The translations under genes were made by a program, and so were the position numbers. A stretch of DNA of 64,000 nucleotides from Metopolophium dirhodum (taxonomy: Eukaryota > Arthropoda > Insecta > Hemiptera > Aphididae), in NCBI RefSeq assembly GCF_019925205.1, contig NC_083564.1, forward strand, positions 15,968,134 to 16,032,133. Direction: 5' to 3'. Position 1 is the stretch's first letter; each line of letters begins with the position of its first letter. The notes beneath the pieces are model-generated. The model did no database searches and was not told where the DNA came from. It worked only from the letters and a program-made list of their open reading frames with translations. Positions 1-6,225 of the stretch are shown here, one piece after another.

Positions 1-50
1 TTTTTTTTTGATGTTATTAAATTTTCCAACAAGACTTTTTCTTTGTTCAT
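1..50 (-). CDS. possible start of an ORF running off the left edge
   Basis: Reading leftward on the minus strand, an ATG at 50-48 is followed by an open frame beginning MNKEKVLLENLITSK that stays open to the window edge. Only 16 codons are visible, and the last are AAA codons in a homopolymer, so this could be chance. The position fits a further gene of the same viral-type cluster, because the minus-strand ATPase gene ends about 105 nt upstream of this ATG. No function can be given. Confidence 0.25.
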   Translation of the reverse strand, partial: MNKEKVLLENLITSKK

Positions 51-155
51 TGTAAATAATAAATGTAATATACCTGTATCGTGTGACTACCGATAACACT
101 ATGCAGATAATTACTTTGTGACGGTATATTTATATATGAGTATAAGCATATAAAA

Positions 156-848
156 TTATCTTATTTTAATGAACGTATGAAAACCACATCTATACCTTCC
201 TTCATTAATTTCCCGAGTTTTATCGATGACCATAAACCCATAATCACTATGATTCCAACATAAATGAGAAATTTTGCGAAATTCTGAGAAATCCATATCT
301 GTAGATGAATGATCGTTGAATATATGTCGTAAATTTGTATCATCTTGTTTCAGTATTATTAAGAAGTTTGCGTTATCTCTTACTAGCTGTTTGGTTATTT
401 TAGAATATGTCTGTGCTAAATAAAATACAGAGCTAGCACCCGAATGTCTACCCATACTAAAGTATTCTCTAATTACGGACTGTGGACCACATATCACATC
501 GTCAAAAATGATGATGGAATTTTTCTTGGTTAAGTTTGGTTTTATAACCTTATCAGCGCTTGTAAATATGAAAAAATTAGCACCCTTTATATCATCTATT
601 ATTTTTTTCAATAAAACATATTTTTCCTGATTAGAGGTTTTTGAGTATAAATAAATATTTTCAAATCTTAACCCGTTTGCATGTGTGATCAGATTATACA
701 TTATATTTGTTTTTCCTGAACCACTGGGGCCAACTAGTATAGCACGTATAGTATCGGGTAATAACGAACCATGTCTTGATGGTTTTTTTACTACCTGAAC
801 ATCTACATTTATAACATCTAATTTTTCTTTCTGCTCAATCAAATTCAT
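156..848 (-). CDS. FtsK/HerA-type genome-packaging ATPase of a Maverick/adintovirus-like element
   Basis: Complete 230-residue frame starting at an ATG. Residues 40-48 carry a P-loop (GPSGSGKTN, Walker A) after the strand AILV. Residues 112-117 (IIIFDD) are a Walker B box, and a downstream stretch around LAQTY and RDNANFLIIL fits the sensor region of the small A32/FtsK-HerA packaging ATPases of Polintons, adintoviruses and adenovirus-like dsDNA viruses, whose usual length is similar. In this family the protein drives DNA into preformed capsids. The gene is transcribed divergently from the capsid genes, with only 51 bp between the start codons. No stop or frameshift interrupts it. Family assignment rests on motifs and on its neighbours. 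Confidence 0.85.
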   Translation of the reverse strand: MNLIEQKEKLDVINVDVQVVKKPSRHGSLLPDTIRAILVGPSGSGKTNIMYNLITHANGLRFENIYLYSKTSNQEKYVLLKKIIDDIKGANFFIFTSADKVIKPNLTKKNSIIIFDDVICGPQSVIREYFSMGRHSGASSVFYLAQTYSKITKQLVRDNANFLIILKQDDTNLRHIFNDHSSTDMDFSEFRKISHLCWNHSDYGFMVIDKTREINEGRYRCGFHTFIKIR

Positions 849-899
849 ATTATTTTCATATAAATACTCTAGATTTTTTAAATTTATAGCCAGTTATAG
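849..899. promoter_or_regulatory. short divergent intergenic region, possible shared promoter
   Basis: Only 51 bp separate the ATG of the minus-strand ATPase from the ATG of the plus-strand PLA2 protein. A TATAAATA box lies about 35-40 nt before the plus-strand ATG (near 859-866). The stretch is AT-rich with no other obvious signal. A bidirectional promoter is inference from the arrangement; transcription could also start inside the flanking genes. Confidence 0.35.
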
Positions 900-1532
900 A
901 TGGCGTGTTCAACTCGCAAGTGTAAGTCAGACAAGACTGGAAAAGGATTAGTAAACTCTCTTATAAATAGTCTCCCGTTCGAAGCCCATGTTTCAGGCTA
1001 TCAGTATTGCGGCCCTGGTACAAAATTAAAAAAGAGACTAGATCGTGGTGATAAAGGAATAAACCCATTGGATGCTGCTTGTCGTGATCACGATATTGTG
1101 TATGCAACGAGTAAAAATTTAGACGATAGACATAAAGCTGATGAAGTGCTAGAAAATCGTGCTTGGGAGAGATTTAAAGCAAAAGATACACCTAGAAAAG
1201 AGAAATTAGTTGCGTACGCAGTAACAAACGCAATGAAAGCTAAAAGAAAAATAGGTATGGGTTGCAAACGGAAACGTGCTATAAAAACAAATTGTATACT
1301 AGCAGCGAAAAAAAAAAGAATCTCAAAGAAAAAGAATGGTGGTAAAAGGCTGATTTTAGCACCGAGGCAGTCAGGAGGTGTAATTCCCTTAATACCTATA
1401 TTTGCAGGATTGTCGGCACTTGGTAGTTTGATGTCTGGAGGTGCTAGTGTGTATAATGCTGTTCAAAATTCAAAAAGAAAAAAAGGCAGTGGTTTGAAAT
1501 CAAACAAAAATAGGTTAAGAAAAAAAAACTGA
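900..1532 (+). CDS. phospholipase-A2-domain virion protein with basic and hydrophobic tail
   Basis: 210-residue protein in three parts. Residues about 33-70 form a viral-type phospholipase A2 domain: a YCGPGT calcium loop, then DAACRDHDIVYA with the catalytic His-Asp pair, as in the PLA2 domains of parvovirus VP1 and of some Polinton and adintovirus proteins. Next come several Lys/Arg-rich patches that look like nuclear-localisation or DNA-binding signals. Then a Gly/Ala/Ile-rich hydrophobic segment (GVIPLIPIFAGLSALGSLMS) followed by a basic end, resembling the membrane-active or core peptides of adenovirus-like minor capsid proteins. Likely role: penetration of the endosomal membrane and genome condensation. 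Its TGA overlaps the ATG of the protease by one base. No lesions seen. Confidence 0.8.
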   Translation: MACSTRKCKSDKTGKGLVNSLINSLPFEAHVSGYQYCGPGTKLKKRLDRGDKGINPLDAACRDHDIVYATSKNLDDRHKADEVLENRAWERFKAKDTPRKEKLVAYAVTNAMKAKRKIGMGCKRKRAIKTNCILAAKKKRISKKKNGGKRLILAPRQSGGVIPLIPIFAGLSALGSLMSGGASVYNAVQNSKRKKGSGLKSNKNRLRKKN

Positions 1533-1903
1533 TGATCACGCTACCTAACAGACCGCTTTCGTCTCAAGATATTATAAAATATGTCGGAAAGTTGAAAATC
1601 AATCATTTCCGTGGAGTCTTTTCACGTGATAACTTACCTAAAAAACCGCATACGATTGAATGTGGTGTATTAAACTTGGATATATCTTCAGGCGACGGAA
1701 GTCATTGGGTAGCGTTTTATAAAAATAAGGACAAAGTTGTTTATTTCGATAGCTTTGGTGATTTACCACCACCAATTGAATTACAACATTATTTCAGACA
1801 GTTCAAAATAGTATACAACTATTCCAACTATCAAGACTTCAATACATTTAACTGTGGTCATTTATGTCTTGAATTTTTACAATGTATGAATCTGTTACAT
1901 TAA
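1532..1903 (+). CDS. adenain-like cysteine protease (virion maturation)
   Basis: 123-residue frame, start chosen at the ATG that overlaps the upstream stop by one base. It shows the adenovirus-type maturation protease layout: His58 in GSHWVAF, Asp73 in VVYFDSFG, Gln101, and the nucleophile Cys108 in NCGHLC. The Gln-to-Cys spacing of seven matches that of adenain as I know it. In this family the enzyme cleaves capsid and core precursors during maturation. It is shorter than adenovirus protease (about 200 residues), as is usual for Polinton versions. The last 22 nt overlap the start of the first penton-like gene, a compaction typical of viruses. All catalytic positions are kept, so an active enzyme is plausible. 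Confidence 0.85.
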   Translation: MITLPNRPLSSQDIIKYVGKLKINHFRGVFSRDNLPKKPHTIECGVLNLDISSGDGSHWVAFYKNKDKVVYFDSFGDLPPPIELQHYFRQFKIVYNYSNYQDFNTFNCGHLCLEFLQCMNLLH

Positions 1904-2622
1904 GTTTGACTGGAAATACAACTATATTATCAACGAATTATTTTCCGTCCCTAAATGTTTACGAGGATTCAGAAATAGCTTTGTTATCTTTGCAAACGTG
2001 CAATTCATTTCCAAATATTATAAATCCAACTAATAACCGGCTGAGAATAAAATCAATTCCTCCAGATAGAATAGCAAAAATTCAATTTTTTATACCAGTC
2101 GAATGCCGTGACATAGAAGATATTAACAAATATATGGTAGAAGAGTTATCTCAAGTTAATAAAGTCTACGGAACAAAGCTGACATTCAGTGTACGTATTG
2201 ATCCTGTCGATTTTAGAACGTATATAAAATGTAATGGAATACTAAACTTTGAGCATCCGTATAGTATAGCACCTGTTTTTGGGTATAGAAAGAAAGTTTG
2301 TGGACCGTTTCATGAAGAACATCGATCGGATAAAGCTGCAAATTTAAACACAATTAATTCTATAAAAGTAATGTGTAATATAGCACATGGGTCATTCAAC
2401 AACCAACTTCAAAGCCATTCGATATATGAGTTTTTCCCAAGTGGGAGAAGAGGAACAAAGGTTGTTCAATCTCCGGTAAACCTTATATATTACAGATTAA
2501 ACAAAACAGATATTAATTCAATTACTGTTCAGTTAGTTGACCAAAACAATAATCCAATTGACAATTTTAACGAAACGTTAACAGTTGTTCTGCATATTAA
2601 ACGTCACGGATCTCATCATTAA
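1882..2622 (+). CDS. penton/minor-capsid-like protein, paralogue A
   Basis: 246-residue protein beginning MYESVTLSLTG, a start I associate with uncharacterised proteins that accompany Maverick/Polinton clusters in aphids and other invertebrates. Position between protease and major capsid gene, size, and predicted mostly-beta composition suit the single-jelly-roll penton (minor capsid) protein, but no motif proves it. The conserved blocks shared with the next gene are YIKCNGIL, EHPYSIAPVFG, NTINSIKVMCNIA and SHSIYEFFPS. The start overlaps the protease by 22 nt. Start and frame are intact. An alternative is another structural protein of the same element. Confidence 0.6.
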   Translation: MYESVTLSLTGNTTILSTNYFPSLNVYEDSEIALLSLQTCNSFPNIINPTNNRLRIKSIPPDRIAKIQFFIPVECRDIEDINKYMVEELSQVNKVYGTKLTFSVRIDPVDFRTYIKCNGILNFEHPYSIAPVFGYRKKVCGPFHEEHRSDKAANLNTINSIKVMCNIAHGSFNNQLQSHSIYEFFPSGRRGTKVVQSPVNLIYYRLNKTDINSITVQLVDQNNNPIDNFNETLTVVLHIKRHGSHH

Positions 2623-2643
2623 ATTTATATCTTAGATTTTGTA

Positions 2644-3384
2644 ATGTATGAGTCAGTTACTTTAAGTTTAACTGGGAATGCTACCATATTATCTGTAAAT
2701 TATTTTCCACCTATAAACCTTTACGAGGACTCAGAAATAGCTTTGTTATGTTTACAGTCATTTAATTCGTTTCCAAATATTAATGATAATAATAATAAAT
2801 TTTCTATACAAGTAGCTGAGAATGAAAACAATAATGATCCTATGATATGTTTTATTACATTGGAAGAGGGTTGTTATGAAATTGAAGATATTAAGCAACG
2901 AGTTAAGAAGCAAATAGATGACTATAATAGTAAAAACTTAACCAATTTAACATTCGACATTACAGTTGATCCTAACGATTTCAGATCGTATATAAAATGT
3001 AATGGGATACTACACTTTGAGCATCCGTATAGTATAGCACCTGTATTCGGTTTTGAAAAACGAGTATATAAGCCACACAATGAAATTCTTCGATCGGAAA
3101 AAGCTGTAAATTTAAACACAATTAATTCTATAAAAGTAATGTGTAATATAGCTCAAGGATCATTCAACAACCATCTTCAGAGTCATTCGATTTATGAGTT
3201 TTTCCCAAGTGAAAGGACAGGGTTGAAAGTAATTCAGTCACCACCAAATTTAATATATTACAAATTGAATAAAACAAATATTGATTCGATAACCGTTCAG
3301 TTAGTTGATCAAGATCATAATCCGATTGATAATTTTGCTGAGGCATTGACAATTGTGTTACATATTAAACGTTACGGATCTTGA
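2644..3384 (+). CDS. penton/minor-capsid-like protein, paralogue B
   Basis: Also 246 residues and clearly a tandem duplicate of the preceding gene, 21 nt downstream. The first about 45 residues and the C-terminal half (from about residue 110) are near-identical in pattern. The middle (about 48-105) has diverged strongly: here it reads VAENENNNDP and EEGCYEIEDIKQ, where paralogue A has IKSIPPDRIA and VECRDIEDINK. Uneven divergence suggests a conserved fold or assembly surface with a variable exposed region, or gene conversion of the ends. Both copies are open. Function as for paralogue A. Confidence 0.6.
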   Translation: MYESVTLSLTGNATILSVNYFPPINLYEDSEIALLCLQSFNSFPNINDNNNKFSIQVAENENNNDPMICFITLEEGCYEIEDIKQRVKKQIDDYNSKNLTNLTFDITVDPNDFRSYIKCNGILHFEHPYSIAPVFGFEKRVYKPHNEILRSEKAVNLNTINSIKVMCNIAQGSFNNHLQSHSIYEFFPSERTGLKVIQSPPNLIYYKLNKTNIDSITVQLVDQDHNPIDNFAEALTIVLHIKRYGS

Positions 3385-3385
3385 G

Positions 3386-3544
3386 ATGGGTTTAAAATTC
3401 AATATAAACCCACTACTTCGGATCAGTACAACTAGTCATAAGACTAAAGTGCTACCAGCAACATCAAATCAAATAAAAAAATTGACGGTGAAGAATAAAA
3501 AAATTTTACAAGCTTTGGGTTATCAATTAAAGCAGAATGCCTGA
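3386..3544 (+). CDS. small basic protein, 52 residues, overlapping the capsid gene
   Basis: An ATG lies two bases after the stop of paralogue B and gives MGLKFNINPLL followed by a Ser/Thr/Lys-rich, strongly basic sequence ending LGYQLKQNA. The gene ends 8 nt inside the start of the major-capsid-like gene. It sits exactly where the cluster would otherwise have a 150-nt gap, in a region where all other gaps are 0-21 nt, which supports it being real. Size and charge suit a core, scaffolding or DNA-condensing peptide like the small adenovirus core proteins, but no homology is recognised and the role is a guess. Confidence 0.55.
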   Translation: MGLKFNINPLLRISTTSHKTKVLPATSNQIKKLTVKNKKILQALGYQLKQNA

Positions 3545-4745
3545 AAGTGATATTTTGGATATAACTTCACAGTACGAAACGGATTCTAAAATTACAAAAA
3601 TTGAATATCATTCATACGCACCGTATACAACATCATTTAATAATAATGATGAAATACGTATATCGATCCAGCAAACGGATGTCTATCCATATCTACACGA
3701 AAGCTTTATTTTTTTGGAAGGAATAATTACTGATGCTACCAAAGTGAAACTAACTAATAACGGTTACTCTTACCTTTTTGAGCAAATACGGTTGGAAATC
3801 AATGGGATAGAAGTAGATAGCACGCGTGTTCTTGGAATCACTAGCTCGTTGAAAGGTTACTTATCCGGTACGCCAGACAACTACAATTGCTATGAAAATG
3901 CTGGCTGGAATTTTAAAAACGCAACGCAATCAGAAAATGATAAAGGTGAATTTAGTGCTTGCATTCCATTGAAATATTGGTTAGGTTTGTTTGAAGATTA
4001 TAAAAGAATATTAGTGAATTCTAGATTGGAATTAATATTAACTCGAAGTCATAGCGATTTAAATGCTTTAAGTTTAAAAACTGGTGTAACTGCTTCTGAA
4101 GGTAAAGTCGTTTTAAATAAAATAGCCTGGATGGTTCCACATATAACTGTTGACGATGAAGAAAGGTTAAAATTATTGAAACTTATAGAAAAAGAAAAAA
4201 GTTTGTTTATTCCTTTTAGATCTTTTGAGACTTTTGAATATCCTGAACTCGGAACCGCTAAAAAAGTTGTATGGAATTTGAAAACTGCTTCAAAATTAGA
4301 AAAACCACGATTTATCATAATTGGATTGCAAAAAGGACGCAAAAATATGTTATCGAAAGATTGTAGTATATTTGACCATTGTAATTTAACAAACGTTAAA
4401 GTATTTCTGAACTCGATAGCTTATCCATACAATAATTTGAATTTAGATTTTACTAAAAATAATTTCACTTTATTATATAATATGTATACATCGTTTCAAG
4501 AATCGTACTATGAAAAAAGTATTCGTAACCCGATATTGAGTCCTTCTACTTTTCTGACAAACGCTCCAATTATAGTCATCGATACTTCGAAACAGAACGA
4601 TTCAGCTACTGCCTCGGCAGTGGATGTTCTATTGGAAATTGAAGCTTCAGAATCGCTTGCAGGTGTAACTGCTTACTGTTTATTAATTCATGATCGTATT
4701 GTAGAATATGTACCTTTTACTAGAGAAGTAAGGAAACTTGTGTAA
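3537..4745 (+). CDS. major capsid-like protein (probable double jelly-roll)
   Basis: 402-residue intact frame starting MPESDILDITSQYETDS. I recognise it as resembling invertebrate proteins annotated 'F54H12.2-like', which belong to Maverick/Polinton capsid clusters. Alternating beta-rich segments, the absence of enzymatic motifs, the size, and the place as last and largest gene of the cluster suit the hexon-like double-jelly-roll major capsid protein. The start overlaps the small upstream gene by 8 nt, suggesting coupled or leaky-scanning expression from a shared transcript. No stop or frameshift. A structure prediction would decide the fold; the sequence alone does not show the two jelly rolls. 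Confidence 0.7.
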   Translation: MPESDILDITSQYETDSKITKIEYHSYAPYTTSFNNNDEIRISIQQTDVYPYLHESFIFLEGIITDATKVKLTNNGYSYLFEQIRLEINGIEVDSTRVLGITSSLKGYLSGTPDNYNCYENAGWNFKNATQSENDKGEFSACIPLKYWLGLFEDYKRILVNSRLELILTRSHSDLNALSLKTGVTASEGKVVLNKIAWMVPHITVDDEERLKLLKLIEKEKSLFIPFRSFETFEYPELGTAKKVVWNLKTASKLEKPRFIIIGLQKGRKNMLSKDCSIFDHCNLTNVKVFLNSIAYPYNNLNLDFTKNNFTLLYNMYTSFQESYYEKSIRNPILSPSTFLTNAPIIVIDTSKQNDSATASAVDVLLEIEASESLAGVTAYCLLIHDRIVEYVPFTREVRKLV

Positions 4746-4770
4746 ATATAATTAAGAATTAATTTTTAAC

Positions 4771-4776
4771 AATAAA
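4771..4776 (+). terminator. polyadenylation signal AATAAA after the capsid gene
   Basis: AATAAA lies 25 nt after the stop codon of the major-capsid-like gene, in an AT-rich tail. It is the natural end of a transcript covering the plus-strand cluster. AATAAA is frequent by chance in such AT-rich DNA. Confidence 0.45.
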
Positions 4777-4891
4777 AACTATTATTTAATAATTCGTGTT
4801 CTTTACTTGAAATAATTATTTTAGTTTTAAGATTTGCTAAAAAATTTGCTACACGAAGACAAAATTTGGTAGAAAATCTCTGTTTGTGTTA

Positions 4892-4951
4892 CACGGTAAA
4901 TCTGAGTGCTCCAAGGGGGACATTCCCCCTTGAAAAAAAATTTTTACCGTG
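4892..4951. repeat. two-tier hairpin
   Basis: Outer arms CACGGTAAA (4892-4900) and TTTACCGTG (4943-4951) enclose inner arms CAAGGGGGA and TCCCCCTTG separated by three bases. The structure is perfect in both stems and more GC-rich than its surroundings. It lies between the capsid cluster and the R1-like block and could belong to either, for example as a transcript 3' structure or a border. About 40 nt on either side show nothing further. Confidence 0.7.
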
Positions 4952-4992
4952 GAAAAGCTGGCTGTGAACATACAAATATATACTACTGACGT

Positions 4993-5415
4993 TTACTTTC
5001 CAGTGGTGGGTCCGGGCAGGTCTGCAACGTCGCCGTTCTTCTCCAGCAGAGAGTCGACCGTGCTGTAGGCGTCGCTGGTGCGGTTCAGGATTTTTTCGAT
5101 GTGGTTGCGCAGGTCTGGGTCCGAGGTCCTCTGCATTAGTTTCTTTGTGTCAGCGGCGACTGCCTTCAGGGTGGACCTAGCCTTGTTCAACTTCTCCCTC
5201 AGCCTGACACTCCAGTCACTGCTACAGGGTGTCAGCACCGATGCGTGGCTGGTCTGGCGGTCGTCCGCCACCTTTTGTTTTTTAGTCGTCGGTTCGATCA
5301 GAGCATTGGTGACCAAGTCAAATGCTTCCGAAGCGCTCAAGGTCGAGCGGCTGGACCCCGATGACGGGGTCGGGTCGGTCAGGTCTATCTCCATGATGGT
5401 GGGGGGGTTCGGCAT
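4993..5415 (-). pseudogene. ORF1 (gag) N-terminal part of an R1-clade-like LINE
   Basis: 140-codon GC-rich frame on the minus strand starting MPNPPTIMEIDLTDPTPSS. It has a Ser/Thr/Pro-rich N-terminus, a charged middle with a TKKQK patch, and a helical stretch rich in Lys/Leu/Asp (about residues 70-125). This composition suits the N-terminal part of R1-clade ORF1 (Gag). The central gag domain, zinc knuckles and ORF2 do not follow, so the element is cut at its 3' side. GC content is far above the neighbours, typical of R1/TRAS-type elements. Identification is by composition and by the telomeric repeats at its 5' side, hence moderate confidence. Confidence 0.5.
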
Positions 5416-5847
5416 GTCACCTGGGGCCGGGCCCCGGGCGCCTTGTGGAGGAAACGGCTTCGCTCCTTTGTTTTCTACAAAGTCCAGAGACCGCGATTTT
5501 GTGGTACCTCTATCTCCGCCCCTGGGGGGGATAGGGGGTCCGGGTTTGCGGGGTCTGGTCGGCGTCGTCTAGAACTGCTAGAGAATCGTCGAGGGGGCAA
5601 AACTTTTTTCCCGAAGCTCTCAGACCACTTCCGGCCGAGATATCCGAGGAAAACCAACAAAACGGGGTGCCGCGGAAAAACGCGAGCGGTAGCGGGCGCT
5701 ACGGAGCGTGCGCGTGGCAACTGTAGGCTTCCGGTGTTGGAGCTGCCTCTGTAAACACGTGACTAGTGCGTGTTGGATACGTGAAGCGTACGCGGAGAAG
5801 GGTAAGCTGCGATAACGGAGCGACCTGCTGCGGAGTACGTCCTCACT
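5416..5847 (-). other. GC-rich leader of the R1-like element
   Basis: GC-rich sequence between the ORF1 start and the 22-bp array. Open frames of 80-190 codons exist here on both strands, but they overlap, show no recognisable domains and partly arise from the adjacent array, so I treat the segment as 5' untranslated DNA. Confidence 0.45.
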
Positions 5848-6201
5848 GAACGGCAGACACGTCTCGACTGAACGGCAGACACGTCTCGACTGAACGGCAG
5901 ACACGTCTCGACTGCACGGCAGACCCGTCTCGACTGAACAGCAGACACGTCTCGACTTGAACGGCAGACACGTCTCGACTGAACGGCAGACACGTCTCGA
6001 CTGAACGGCAGACACGTCTCGACTGAACGGCAGACACGTCTCGACTGAACGGCAGACACGTCTCGACTGAACGGCAGACACGTCTCGACTGAACGGCAGA
6101 CACGTCTCGACTGGAACGGCAGACACGTCTCGACTGAACGGCAGACACGTCTCGAATGAACGGCAGACACGTCTCGACTGAACGGCAGACACGTCTCGAC
6201 T
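5848..6201. repeat. 22-bp minisatellite, 16 copies
   Basis: Unit GAACGGCAGACACGTCTCGACT (given here in two parts: GAACGGCAGAC + ACGTCTCGACT) repeated 16 times with only a few substitutions (copies 4, 5 and 14) and two single-base insertions (5958 and 6113). Homogeneity implies recent expansion. The array abuts the telomeric tract on one side and the GC-rich leader on the other. Because 22 is not a multiple of 3, all frames read the same 22-residue peptide repeat over 66 nt, which creates long spurious frames. TRAS-type and other LINE 5' untranslated regions often contain tandem monomers. Confidence 0.97.
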
Positions 6202-6225
6202 AACCTAACCTAACCTAACCTAACC
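6201..6225 (-). repeat. interstitial telomeric repeat, (TAACC)5
   Basis: Five perfect tandem TAACC units, i.e. the arthropod telomeric repeat TTAGG read on the minus strand, immediately following the last minisatellite copy. Either a target-site remnant of a telomere-specific R1-clade insertion (TRAS/SART style) or an internal telomeric tract. Confidence 0.85.

Noticed and set aside
4049..4342. Minus-strand frame inside the capsid gene
   Set aside because: Antisense shadow of a well-supported plus-strand gene, with no start context or homology.
5078..5754. Plus-strand open frames of 164 and 103 codons in the GC-rich block
   Set aside because: Antisense to the better-supported ORF1 fragment; GC-rich DNA has few stops by chance.
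5620..6192. Long minus-strand open frames (190, 135 and 101 codons) over the minisatellite
   Set aside because: They are a by-product of a 22-bp repeat lacking stop codons: all frames give the same peptide repeat, with no domain.
6201..6225. A true chromosome end
   Set aside because: Only five telomeric units, followed by 58 kb of ordinary repeat-rich DNA, so the tract is internal.
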